A DNA stretch of 64,000 bases from Mangrovivirga cuniculi (GTDB lineage: Bacteria; Bacteroidota; Bacteroidia; Cytophagales; Cyclobacteriaceae), in NCBI RefSeq assembly GCF_005166025.1, contig NZ_CP028923.1:795001-859000 (forward strand), written 5' to 3'. Each line of letters begins with the position of its first letter. Position 1 is the stretch's first letter. Made by a program: the position numbers and the translations under genes. Positions 31,018 to 40,587 of this stretch are shown piece by piece. The notes beneath the pieces were generated by a model. The model saw only the letters and a list, made by a program, of their open reading frames with translations, had not been told where the DNA came from and did not search any database.

Positions 31018-32070
31018 ATGAAGTTATCAGAGTTCAAATTCGATTTGCCCGAAGGTTCTATTGCGTTATATCCGGCTGAAAACAGGGATGAATCTCGCTT
31101 AATGGTCGTAAACCGCAAAGAAGGAACAATTGAGCACCGCCTATTTAAAGATATTATTGAATATTTTGACGAGGATGATGTGTTTGTTCCAAATGACACA
31201 AAAGTATTTCCTGCCAGAATGTATGGAAATAAGGAGAAGACCGGGGCAAAGATCGAGGTATTTTTACTTCGTGAGCTGAATAAAGATCTTCACCTTTGGG
31301 ATGTTCTTGTAGATCCTGCCAGAAAAATTCGTGTAGGTAATAAGCTTTACTTTGGTGAAAGCGATCTTGTAGCAGAAGTAGTTGACAACACAACATCAAG
31401 AGGAAGAACGATTAGGTTCTTGTTTGATGGAACAGATGAGGAGTTTTATGCTACTATCGATGCTCTTGGTGAAACTCCATTACCAAGAGAGATCAAAAGA
31501 GAGACAGAAGCTGAAGACAGAGAGCGATACCAGACAATTTTCGCTAATGAGAATAAGGTAGGTGCAGTCGCTGTTCCAAGTGCAGGTTTACATTTTACCC
31601 CTCACGTAGTTAAGAGACTTGAGCTAAAAGGTATTGAAATTGCTCCAATCACTATGCATCTTGGCTTGGGTACGTTCAGGCCTGTTGATGTGGAGGATCT
31701 TACTAAGCATAAGATGGACAGTGAAAACTTTACTGTTGCTCAATCTACTGTAGATATTGTTAATAACGCCCGAGATAATAAAAACAGAATCTGCGCTGTA
31801 GGTACCACGGCCATGAGAGCATTGGAGTCTTCTGTTTCTGCAAATAATGAGTTGAAGGAAAATTCGGGATGGACAGATAAATTTATTTTCCCTCCATATG
31901 AATTTAAAATTTGCGACGCATTATTAACTAATTTTCACCTTCCTGAATCGACCTTATTAATGAGTGCTGCGGCTTTCGGAGGTTATGATCTGATCATGGA
32001 GGCTTATCAAATTGCCATAAAGGAAGGATATAGATTTTATGCCTATGGTGATGCAATGTTGATCATATAA
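31018..32070 (+). CDS. queA: S-adenosylmethionine:tRNA ribosyltransferase-isomerase
   Basis: A 350-residue enzyme that makes epoxyqueuosine in the wobble base of tRNAs by transferring ribose from SAM. Opening [22 protein letters not shown] and the conserved [42 protein letters not shown]-type and [12 protein letters not shown] segments are all visible. Length is normal. Divergent from the permease gene; followed by a terminator hairpin, then ispD. Confidence 0.97.
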   Translation: MKLSEFKFDLPEGSIALYPAENRDESRLMVVNRKEGTIEHRLFKDIIEYFDEDDVFVPNDTKVFPARMYGNKEKTGAKIEVFLLRELNKDLHLWDVLVDPARKIRVGNKLYFGESDLVAEVVDNTTSRGRTIRFLFDGTDEEFYATIDALGETPLPREIKRETEAEDRERYQTIFANENKVGAVAVPSAGLHFTPHVVKRLELKGIEIAPITMHLGLGTFRPVDVEDLTKHKMDSENFTVAQSTVDIVNNARDNKNRICAVGTTAMRALESSVSANNELKENSGWTDKFIFPPYEFKICDALLTNFHLPESTLLMSAAAFGGYDLIMEAYQIAIKEGYRFYAYGDAMLII

Positions 32071-32089
32071 ATAATTATTTAAAATATAT

Positions 32090-32120
32090 TAAATTCCGAT
32101 CCTTACAGGTTCGGAATTTT
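32090..32120 (+). terminator. Terminator between queA and ispD
   Basis: AAATTCCGA and TCGGAATTT form a nine-base-pair stem, followed by eight Ts, just before the ispD ATG. Confidence 0.75.
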
Positions 32121-32127
32121 TTTTGCC

Positions 32128-32805
32128 ATGAAAAAGTTTGTTGTAATAGTAGCCGGGGGTTCAGGGTCAAGAATGAAGTCTGAAATCCCTAAACAGTTTT
32201 TAAGACTAAAAGGTATTCCTGTGTTAATGCACACCATTCAAAAGTTTTATAGTGCTTTTGAAGGGGAGATTACTATTGTACTCGTATTACCTTCTGATCA
32301 GCATGAGTATTGGAATACGCTGTGTGAAGAACACAATTTTATATTACCACATATTACTACCCATGGCGGTAAAACCCGGATGCATTCAGTTGAAAATGGC
32401 CTAAATGAGATAAAAGAGGAGGGGGTAGTAGCTATTCATGATGGCGTACGTCCTTTGATCAGTGAGGAGGTAATTCGTGAGTCGTTCTTTACTGCTGAAG
32501 AACATGGTAGTGGGGTAGTTTGCGTTCTACCGAAGGATTCATTAAGAAAAATATCAGATACTGATCGAAATGTTACCAGAGCGGTAAACCGATCTGATTA
32601 TTTGTTAGTACAAACTCCTCAAACTTTTAGAGTAAAAGAAATTAAGCAGGCTTTCATAAAAGCTGACCATTATGAATTCACAGATGATGCCAGTGTTTAT
32701 GAAAATTCAGAGCAGAATATTAAAGTCATAATGGGAAACTATGACAATATAAAAATTACAACTCCTGAAGATCTGGTGATCGCAGAGTCACTCATCGGAA
32801 AATAA
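32128..32805 (+). CDS. ispD: 2-C-methyl-D-erythritol 4-phosphate cytidylyltransferase
   Basis: A 225-residue enzyme of the non-mevalonate isoprenoid pathway, adding CMP to methylerythritol phosphate. Nucleotide-binding opening VIVAGGSGSRMKSEIPKQF, then VAIHDGVRPLIS, and FTDDASVYE near the C-terminus. Length is normal. The close upstream hairpin suggests a promoter of its own or read-through from queA. Confidence 0.95.
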   Translation: MKKFVVIVAGGSGSRMKSEIPKQFLRLKGIPVLMHTIQKFYSAFEGEITIVLVLPSDQHEYWNTLCEEHNFILPHITTHGGKTRMHSVENGLNEIKEEGVVAIHDGVRPLISEEVIRESFFTAEEHGSGVVCVLPKDSLRKISDTDRNVTRAVNRSDYLLVQTPQTFRVKEIKQAFIKADHYEFTDDASVYENSEQNIKVIMGNYDNIKITTPEDLVIAESLIGK

Positions 32806-32807
32806 TT

Positions 32808-32832
32808 AACCCCCGAAATAAATCGGGGGTGT
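32808..32832. terminator. GC-rich hairpin between ispD and the DUF2795 gene
   Basis: ACCCCCGA pairs with TCGGGGGT around AATAAA. Only weak T-richness follows on either strand, so it is a likely but not classic terminator for the two convergent genes. Confidence 0.5.
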
Positions 32833-32836
32833 ATAA

Positions 32837-33058
32837 TTAATATTCGTCTTCGTTGAAGAAAAAGTCTTCTTTGGTTGGGTAATCAGGCCAAATCTCTTCA
32901 ATGCTTTCAAACGGTTGTCCATCATCTTCCAGTTCCTGAAGATTCTCAACAACTTCCAATGGTGCTCCTGATCTGATTGAAAAATCAATCAATTCGTCTT
33001 TAGTTGCCGGCCAAGGGGCATCTTCTAAATATGACGCAAGTTCTAATGTCCAATACAT
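32837..33058 (-). CDS. DUF2795 family protein
   Basis: A 73-residue soluble acidic protein: MYWTLELASYLEDAPWPATKDELIDFSIR, then LEVVENLQELEDDGQPFESIEEIWPDYPTKEDFFFNEDEY, here cited only in parts. The family is small and conserved in Bacteroidota with no known function. It has a full promoter of its own and is probably highly expressed for its size. Name is from recalled family features; I am fairly sure. Confidence 0.85.
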   Translation of the reverse strand: MYWTLELASYLEDAPWPATKDELIDFSIRSGAPLEVVENLQELEDDGQPFESIEEIWPDYPTKEDFFFNEDEY

Positions 33059-33089
33059 AACTTACTCTTTTAATAGATTCTAATTTCCG

Positions 33090-33119
33090 CAAAAATAAAA
33101 ATTCGGTTGAATAATCAAA
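33090..33119 (-). promoter_or_regulatory. Promoter of the DUF2795 gene
   Basis: On the minus strand TTTG (33119-33116), 18 bases, TATTTTTG (33097-33090), a full Bacteroidota consensus 31 bases before the ATG. Confidence 0.65.
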
Positions 33120-33257
33120 CCATTTATTTGATTCTTCTAATAAGAATATAAATCTTACCGCTAACTTTGCAAAGTTTAATACGACAAATTTTATATTTAG
33201 TTATTCTATCGAAAAATTGTGTTAATTTATTATATAAATATCAATTTTATCATCTGA

Positions 33258-33265
33258 TATTTTTG
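33258..33265 (+). promoter_or_regulatory. Probable -7 element for ettA
   Basis: TATTTTTG matches TAnnTTTG 16 bases before the ATG at 33282; no good -33 element is seen. This implies a very short leader. Confidence 0.35.
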
Positions 33266-33281
33266 AATAGAAGTAATCTAT

Positions 33282-34963
33282 ATGAGTGACGAAAAAATAA
33301 TATTTTCAATGTCCGGTGTGGGCAAGATATATCCTCCTAAGAAACAGGTTCTTAAGGATATTTACTTATCTTTTTTTATGGAGCCAAAATAGGGGTTATC
33401 GGATTAAACGGAAGTGGAAAGTCCAGTTTGTTAAAGATCATTGCCGGTATTGATAATGAATATCAGGGTGAAGTAGCATTTAGTAAAGGTTATTCAGTCG
33501 GTATGCTGGAACAGGAGCCTGAGCTCGATCAGGACAAAACTGTAAAAGAGGTCATTGAGGAAGGCGCTAGTGAAACCGTAGCCCTTTTAAAGGAATATGA
33601 AGAGATAAATAATCGATTTGCAGAGCCAGAAGTGCTTGAAAATGCAAATCTGATGAATGAACTCATCGAAAAACAAGGAGAAGTTCAGGAAAAACTAGAC
33701 CAGGTAAATGCCTGGGAGCTAGATACTAAGCTAGAGATTGCAATGGATGCTCTGAGGACTCCTCCTGCCGATAAAATAATCAGTGTACTTTCTGGGGGAG
33801 AGAAAAGGAGAGTAGCTCTTTGTCGACTTCTCTTGCAGGAGCCTGATATACTATTACTTGATGAGCCTACCAACCACCTTGATGCTGAATCTATTTTATG
33901 GCTGGAACAACATCTTAAGCAATATAAAGGTACTGTTATTGCAGTAACTCACGACAGATATTTCCTGGATAATGTTGCTGGCTGGATCCTCGAATTAGAC
34001 AGAGGACATGGAATTCCATGGAAGGGGAATTATTCTTCCTGGCTCGAACAGAAGCAAAAACGTCTGGCAGAAGAAGAGAAATCAGAATCTAAAAGACAAA
34101 AAACTCTTGAAAGGGAGTTGGATTGGATCAAGATGACTCCAAAAGGGCGTCATGCCAAGCAAAAAGCAAGATTAAATGCCTATGATAAAATGGTTGGCCA
34201 GGAAGCAAGGGAGAAAGAAGCTTCTCTGGAATTATATATTCCGCCTGGACCACGCTTAGGTAGTAAGGTCATCGAAGCTAATAACGTTTCTAAAGCGTAT
34301 GGCGAAAAAGTTCTATTTGAGGACCTTTCATTTGCATTACCACAAGGAGGTGTAGTTGGAGTTATCGGTCCAAACGGAGCAGGTAAAACCACTTTATTTA
34401 ACCTTATAACCGGAAAAGAAAAACCGGACTCAGGTGAATTTGAAACAGGTTCTTCTGTTAAATTAGCATATGTGGATCAGGAGCACGATGATCTAAAACC
34501 TGATGAATCGGTTTGGGAAGCTATTTCGGAAGGAAATGAGTGGATTGAACTTGGAAATGTTAAAGTTAATAGCCGTGCTTATGTTAGCAGGTTTAACTTC
34601 AGCGGATCTGATCAGGAGAAAAAAGTCGGAAAACTATCCGGAGGAGAAAGAAACAGGGTTCACCTTGCGATGACACTTAAAGAAGGCGCCAACTTAATTC
34701 TACTTGATGAGCCCACAAACGATCTCGATGTAAATACATTAAGAGCATTAGAGGAAGCGATAGAAAACTTTGCAGGCAGTGCTGTAATTATCTCACACGA
34801 CCGCTGGTTTTTAGATAGAATTTGTACTCATATTCTTGCTTTTGAGGGAGACTCACAGGTATATTGGTTTGAAGGCAATTTCACTGAATATGAGGAAAAC
34901 AGGAAAAAAAGATTAGGGGATACCCAACCAAAGAGAATTAAATATAAAAAGCTTATAAAATAA
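33282..34963 (+). CDS. ettA: ABC-F ATPase EttA (read across one apparent 1-base deletion)
   Basis: Cytoplasmic ABC-F protein that gates the ribosome according to energy state. Two ATPase domains: Walker A GLNGSGKSS with LSGGEKRRVALC, and GPNGAGKTT with LSGGERNRVHLAMT. LLDEPTNHLDAES and LLDEPTNDLDVNT are the Walker B parts. The linker carries KMTPKGRHAKQKARLN, typical of EttA. The ATG at 33282 reads MSDEKIIFSMSGVGKIYPPKK, then breaks in a T7 run (33371-33377) just before the first Walker A. One added T gives 560 residues, normal for EttA. Followed 6 bases later by a lipoprotein gene. Confidence 0.94.
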
Positions 34964-34969
34964 CTGATC

Positions 34970-35680
34970 ATGAACAAACGACACATTTTTTCTTTATTAG
35001 CCATAGTTCTGTTAATGTCTTCTTGTTTCAATTTCAAGGAGCGGATCTTTCTTAAAAAAGATGGTTCCGGAACATACACCTTCACTATTGATATGTCCGC
35101 CTTAAAGCCAATGATGGAGGCCTTCGAAAATATGGCGGATTCTACTAACACGGATGAAGAGAAGAAAGAAGGACCGAAGGATATGACCAAAAAGTTCGAT
35201 GACGACATGCAGAAGGACAAAGAACTCCTTGAATCTGTAGATGGCATTACAAATGTTGAAGCTATATCTGATGAGGAAACCTTTAATTTTGGATTAAAAT
35301 TCGATTTCGAAGATGTTAAAGCGTTAAACAATGCTTTAAATGCGATGAATAAGAAGGAAAATGAAAATTACCAGGAAAAAGAATTCTTCAAGCATAGTAA
35401 AAAATCTTTTGAGAGAGTTTCTTTATTTCTCGATAAGAGTGAGTTGAAGGAAGAAATGAGTGAAGAAAGTGATGAAGAAATGACAGATCAGGATTTTGAA
35501 CAGATGTCTCAAATGTTTGGAGATATGACTTATACCACTGAGTATGTTTTCGAACAGCCTGTAAAGAATATTTCAAATCAAAAAGCAATGATGTCACCAG
35601 ATGGAAAAAAAGTGACTATTGAAACTAAAATCTTAAAAGAAGAGGAAGGAGAAAGTGGTTCGACAAAGTTCTCATTTTAA
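34970..35680 (+). CDS. Lipoprotein of unknown function
   Basis: A 236-residue protein with a lipoprotein signal (MNKRHIFSLLAIVLLMSSC, Cys at about residue 19). The mature part opens with a short beta segment (ERIFLKKDGSGTYTFTIDMS), a pattern I have seen in Bacteroidota outer-surface lipoproteins. It continues with a strongly acidic, Lys/Glu/Asp/Met-rich helical region. No enzyme motif. Six bases after ettA and close to the M16 gene on the same strand, so probably co-transcribed. Confidence 0.75.
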   Translation: MNKRHIFSLLAIVLLMSSCFNFKERIFLKKDGSGTYTFTIDMSALKPMMEAFENMADSTNTDEEKKEGPKDMTKKFDDDMQKDKELLESVDGITNVEAISDEETFNFGLKFDFEDVKALNNALNAMNKKENENYQEKEFFKHSKKSFERVSLFLDKSELKEEMSEESDEEMTDQDFEQMSQMFGDMTYTTEYVFEQPVKNISNQKAMMSPDGKKVTIETKILKEEEGESGSTKFSF

Positions 35681-35709
35681 TATTAAATCTCTGAGAGGAT
35701 TTGTGATGC

Positions 35710-36947
35710 ATGGATGATTTTAATTTTTGATTTTACCTAACGGTATTAAAGTAGTTCATAAAGAAATAACTTCAACCCGGCTTGTTCATGCCGGGATTGT
35801 TTTAGATGTAGGATCCAGAGATGAGGACACCGACGAATTGGGACTTGCTCATTTCTGGGAGCACATGGCTTTTAAAGGCACCAGGAAAAGAAAAGCATTC
35901 CATATTTTAAGCAGATTAGATGGTGTAGGAGGTGAGCTGAATGCGTATACTACAAAAGAGAAGGTTTGCTTTTACGCTTCTGTGCTTGACACTTATGTAG
36001 ATAAAGCAGTTGATATAATTTCCGATATAACTTTCAATTCAGTTTTTCCTGAGAAGCAGATAGAGAAGGAAAGAGGGGTTATACTGGAAGAAATGTCAAT
36101 GTATTACGATTCACCTGAAGACGCGATACAGGATGATTTTGATGAAATAGTATTTGCAGGCCACCCTCTTGGAAATAATATTCTAGGTACACGTGAAAGT
36201 GTATTAAATTTTACAAAGGATGATTTTTTGAACTTTATATCCAAAAATATGGATACTTCACGGATGGTATTTAGCATCACGGGAAACATCAGTTGGAAAA
36301 AAGTTCAGAAATTATGTGATAAATACCTTTCAATACAGGAACCCAGAGTTAGATCATCCCATCGTGAAGAATTTAAGAATTATATCCCCAGGCATGTCGA
36401 AATAGAGCGTCCAACAACTCAGGCTCATTGTGCTATCGGATGTGAAGCTTATAATGTTCATGATGAAAAACGTTTGCCATTTTTCACTTTAACAAATATT
36501 CTGGGAGGTCCGGCAATGAGTTCACGGCTTAATATGGGAATAAGAGAAAAGTATGGATATGTTTATGCTATTGACGCCTCTTATCAATCATTTACAGATA
36601 CCGGTCTCTTTTCTATATTTTTTGCCACTGAACAAAAGCAATTAAAAAGGTGCATTAACCTCGTAAATAAAGAACTGGAGAAATTAAAAACGACCAAATT
36701 AGGTTCACTTCAGCTACATAAGGCAAAAGGACAGATTATGGGACAACTGGCTATGGCAGAAGAAAATAATGTTAGCCTGATGCTTTTAATGGCAAAGAGT
36801 CTTCTAGATCTTGGTAGAATAGAATCTTTGAAGGAAATTTTCTCAAGGATTGATTCAATCTCTGCGGAAGATTTACTTGAAGTTTCAAATCAGATATTAC
36901 AATCTGATCAATTAAGTTTATTAACTTTCTTACCTCAAAACCATTGA
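35710..36947 (+). CDS. M16 family zinc peptidase (read across one apparent 1-base deletion)
   Basis: Single-unit M16 (pitrilysin/processing-peptidase type) protein. The inverted zinc motif HFWEH is at residues 48-52 (read from ATG 35710), with the distal Glu in GVILEEMSMY. The second M16 half domain follows (PTTQAHCAIGCEAYNV to the end). From ATG 35710 the frame is MDDFNF, then breaks in a T5 run (35724-35728). One added T joins LILPNGIKVVHKEI, giving 412 residues. A TTG start at 35727 is the alternative. Probably acts on peptides; substrate unknown. Its stop lies 2 bases before the methyltransferase ATG. Confidence 0.88.
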
Positions 36948-36949
36948 CA

Positions 36950-37594
36950 ATGCAGTTTTTGCCCGAGGAAATATATAAATATACTGTAGAGCACACCCAG
37001 GAAGAGCCGGAAGTATTAAAAGATTTAGATCGAGATACTCACCTTAATGTATTAATGCCCCGAATGATTTCAGGACATCTGATGGGTCGAGTACTTGCCA
37101 TGCTTTCAAAAATGGTCAGACCAAAATTTATTTTAGAAGTAGGAACCTATACCGGATACAGTGCGATTTGCTTTGCAGAAGGACTGCAGGAAGACGGCCA
37201 TATTTTTACAATTGATAAGAATGAGGAAATAGAAGAGATGGCAGAGCGTCATATAGAAAGGGCAGGCTTAAATGATAAAATCACCCGAATTCAGGGTATT
37301 GCATCTGATATCATTCCTACTCTTGAAAAGAAATGGGATATGGTTTTTCTGGATGCAGACAAAAAAAATTACGATCTTTATTATGATCAGGTTTTTGAAA
37401 ATGTAAATAAAGGTGGATTTATTCTGGTAGATAACGTTCTATGGAGTGGAAAAGTAGTCGGAATGCACGGAAAAAAAATAGATGCTGACACCAGGGCCAT
37501 TATGGACTTTAATAAGAGGGTCCACAAGGATGAACGAGTTGAAAATGTTTTATTTCCGATAAGAGACGGATTGATGGTTTTAAGAAAAAAATAA
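36950..37594 (+). CDS. SAM-dependent O-methyltransferase (COMT/TrmR type)
   Basis: A 214-residue class I methyltransferase of the COMT-like family: EVGTYTGYSAICFAEGL binds SAM, DKNEEIEEMA holds the acidic residue for ribose, and FLDADKKNYDLYYD with LVDNVLWSGKV are the metal-binding and catalytic segments. In Bacillus a relative (TrmR) methylates a tRNA wobble base; others act on catechols, so the substrate is open. ATG 36950 is chosen over an in-frame TTG at 36944 because the latter overlaps the M16 stop. Confidence 0.9.
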   Translation: MQFLPEEIYKYTVEHTQEEPEVLKDLDRDTHLNVLMPRMISGHLMGRVLAMLSKMVRPKFILEVGTYTGYSAICFAEGLQEDGHIFTIDKNEEIEEMAERHIERAGLNDKITRIQGIASDIIPTLEKKWDMVFLDADKKNYDLYYDQVFENVNKGGFILVDNVLWSGKVVGMHGKKIDADTRAIMDFNKRVHKDERVENVLFPIRDGLMVLRKK

Positions 37595-37615
37595 ATATTT
37601 ATATAACAGGCAGCG

Positions 37616-39987
37616 ATGAGGATTTTTTGAGTTTTTTATTTTGTTTTTTATTTATTTTTTCAATTTCTGCACAATCACCCAAAGTGCCGGAAGTCATCCA
37701 TTTCGCAGATCTCAAACTCAAACTAAGTAATAAACTTCAGAAGGAAATTCAGGCTGAGGTTGACAACCTAACGAGATATCCGAAGTATTTTAATATTAAA
37801 GTCGACAGGGCATTAATGTATTTTCCATTGATCGAGAGGGTTTTTCGTCAGGAGAAATTACCGGAAGATTTTAAATATCTTGTATTACAGGAAAGTGCTT
37901 TAATCGGAGATGCTGTTAGTTCTTCGAATGCTGTCGGTTACTGGCAATTCAAAGATTTCACTGGTCTTGAAGTTGGCTTAAAGATTGACAGGCGCATTGA
38001 TGAGCGTATGCATATCGTTCGGGCGAGTGAAGGCGCAGCTAAATACTTAAAGACCAATAATGCATTTTTTGATAATTGGCTATATGCCCTGCAGGCATAT
38101 CAAATGGGTAGAGGAGGTGCTGAAAAGGTCGTAGATAAAAGAGATTACGGTGCGAAAAAAATGAACCTGGATGCAAGTCTTTATTGGTACGTTAAAAAAT
38201 TTCTTGCCCATAAAATAGCCTTTGAGCATGGAATAAAACAAAGGATGCAACCAGCGAATGATTTGGTACTCGTTGAATACTACGATGGGGCGGGACTTGA
38301 CCTGAGTGATGTTTCCAAAAAACTAAAAGTATCTGAAGAGCAATTAAAGACATACAACAAATGGTTGAGGAGAGGAAATATTCCTGATGATCAAAAACTA
38401 GCCCTATTGGTACCGGTTTCGAAAGAACAGGCTAAATATTATATAAAAGGAGAACGTTTAGGAGTTCCTGAACCGACAGTCATCACCGCATCAAATAAGA
38501 TTAAATCTAAGAGGTATTTAGATCCTGTAGTTGGCATAGTGCCTGCCCGGCTAAAAGTAAACGGTAGAGAAGCTATCGTGGCAGAAAAGGGTGATACCTT
38601 TGAATGGTTAGCTGTACACGCTGCGATTCCTTTAAAAAGATTTTTAAGGTATAATGATATTGAAGGCAATGAAAAAATAGAAAACGGGCAAATTTTTTAT
38701 ACTGAAAGGAAAAAGGGAAGGGCTAATGTTCATTACCATACCTTGAAAAAAGACGAGTCACTATGGGAAGTGTCTCAAAAGTATGGGATAAGGCTGAAAT
38801 CTTTATTGAGAAAAAACAGACTTGATGGACAGAACGACATTAATGTGAAGCCTGGTTTAATTGTATGGCTGAGAGATAAAAGACCAAAAGACGAGCCTTA
38901 TAAATACAAACAAACCCAGGATATCATACCAGTTGAGGATAATAAGAAAACGATCATAGCAAAATCCAATGATAAACCTGAAAACTTATCAGGCCCGATA
39001 GCAATAAATGAATCAGGGAAGCTGGCTGTAAAAGAAAATGAAAAACCGGTTGATGAAGATAATTTTGAGAAATCTGAAAATATCTCATTTAATAAACCAG
39101 AATCCAGTGCTAACCAAAATAACGTGATTCAGGGTACTTCTGACAATCAGGTTAAGAGTGATTCAGAGAATATTGAAGCCGGTAAAATAATAGAATTTGA
39201 TCAGAACCAGGCAGAAACTAATGTCGAGAAGGTTAAAAATACTTCAGCAGCGAACCAGGATATTCTGACTATTGGATCTAAACAGGAATCTCCAGAGTTA
39301 GATTCTAAAAATGAGGATGATTTGGACCCATCTGTTAAGGTTTCAGCTCCGGTAAATGCTAAAGGAAAACAGCAACCAGTGAATAATGATATACCGGTTA
39401 TAGCTGTTGACAGTTTGCAACCAAAAGTAGTTGTGAATGAAGATGGACTGGATGTGATAAGCTATGGTTCTAACACTGAAAGTAAGTCAGAACAGCTCGA
39501 AAACGAGACTGATAATCCTGATGAAAAAGATTTTGACCTGATAGATAGCGGGAAATCAAATACAATTAAATCTAACGAAGAGAATAAACGTGACATTGAA
39601 AGTAAAAACATACATAGGGTAGTTAGGGGAGATACTTACTATTCAATATCACGAAAATATGAGGTAACAGTAGGAGAATTACTTAGAAAGAACTCTTTAT
39701 CAATTGATTCGGTTTTAAGTATCGGGCAAGAGCTTAAAATACCAACGGATGGTGAAAGTTCTGACTCTGATTTGATAGAAGCCAGGGCTTATAATAAAGT
39801 GGATAATTCCAAAGGTGATGACTCGTCTGTGTCAGGATTTGAAGTTTACATTGTAAAAAAAGGTGATAGCCTGTATAAGATTGCCAGAGAGAACGACGTT
39901 ACTATACAGCAAGTGATGGATTGGAATGGAAAGGCAGATTTTAACATAAGTGAAGGGGAAAGATTGAAAATTAAAAAAGTAAAATAA
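37616..39987 (+). CDS. MltD-like lytic transglycosylase with LysM repeats (read across one apparent 1-base deletion)
   Basis: Peptidoglycan-cleaving enzyme of the periplasm. Signal peptide MRIFLSFLFCFLFIFSISAQ from ATG 37616, whose frame breaks in a T6 run (37623-37628); one added T gives 790 residues. The SLT goose-type domain follows, with catalytic Glu93 in LQESAL and AVGYWQFKD, LYALQAYQMGRGG. Two LysM-like units lie near residues 325-430, then a low-complexity acidic linker of about 220 residues, and two more LysM units (HRVVRGDTYYSISRKY; VYIVKKGDSLYKIA) at the C-terminus. A TTG at 37627 would drop the first residues. Confidence 0.9.
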
Positions 39988-40154
39988 GCTCGAACTATTT
40001 TACAATCGAATAGAAATTTATATTTTAGTCGAATCATAATTTAAACTTGTTTGATAGTTATTTAGTCAATTCATTACATTTTAACTTTTTATTATTTTAT
40101 TATTAATATATTTGAATTGATTATCAGCAAGTAAAATAAATCAAATAGTAGTTA

Positions 40155-40571
40155 ATGACAGCTGAAGAAAAAAGCATTGATCTGGTTATGCTGGTAGACG
40201 ATAATGACACTGATAACTTTATCAGTAAGCGAATTATCGAAATTACCGGTTTTGCGAAGAATGTAGAAATAAAGAATTCAGGCAAGAGTGCTCTTGAATA
40301 TATCGAGCAAAACAAGGATAACCCTGAAAAGCTTCCAAACATCATATTTTTGGATATCAATATGCCGATCGTTGATGGCTTTGTATTCTTATATGAGTTT
40401 GAAAAATTCGCAGAAATAGTAAAAGATAAGTGTAAAGTAATAATTCTGTCCAGTTCGGATAATAAGCGGGATATTGATAAAATTGTCAATAACGACCATG
40501 TTATTAAATTCATAACAAAGCCGCTTACAGAAAACGCTTTACAGGAAATAAAAGAAATGGGAGTAGCGTAG
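40155..40571 (+). CDS. Single-domain response regulator
   Basis: A 138-residue receiver domain with no output domain: acidic pair in LVDDNDTD, phospho-acceptor Asp67 in FLDINMPIVDG, Ser in ILSSSDN and Lys in FITKPLTE. It therefore acts by protein contact, as a phosphorelay intermediate. The 154 bases before it are AT-rich with no gene. It ends inside its own terminator hairpin. A plausible partner by distance is the hybrid kinase 7 kb downstream, but that is only a guess. Confidence 0.88.
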   Translation: MTAEEKSIDLVMLVDDNDTDNFISKRIIEITGFAKNVEIKNSGKSALEYIEQNKDNPEKLPNIIFLDINMPIVDGFVFLYEFEKFAEIVKDKCKVIILSSSDNKRDIDKIVNNDHVIKFITKPLTENALQEIKEMGVA

Positions 40572-40587
40572 TTGCTACTCTTTTTTT
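40560..40587 (+). terminator. Terminator overlapping the response-regulator stop
   Basis: GAGTAGC pairs with GCTACTC around GTAGTT, followed by seven Ts. The stop codon lies in the loop region of the hairpin. Confidence 0.8.

Noticed and set aside
32808-32832. Riboswitch or attenuator ahead of DUF2795
   Set aside because: It is a simple perfect hairpin at the 3' ends of two convergent genes, best explained as a terminator-like stem.
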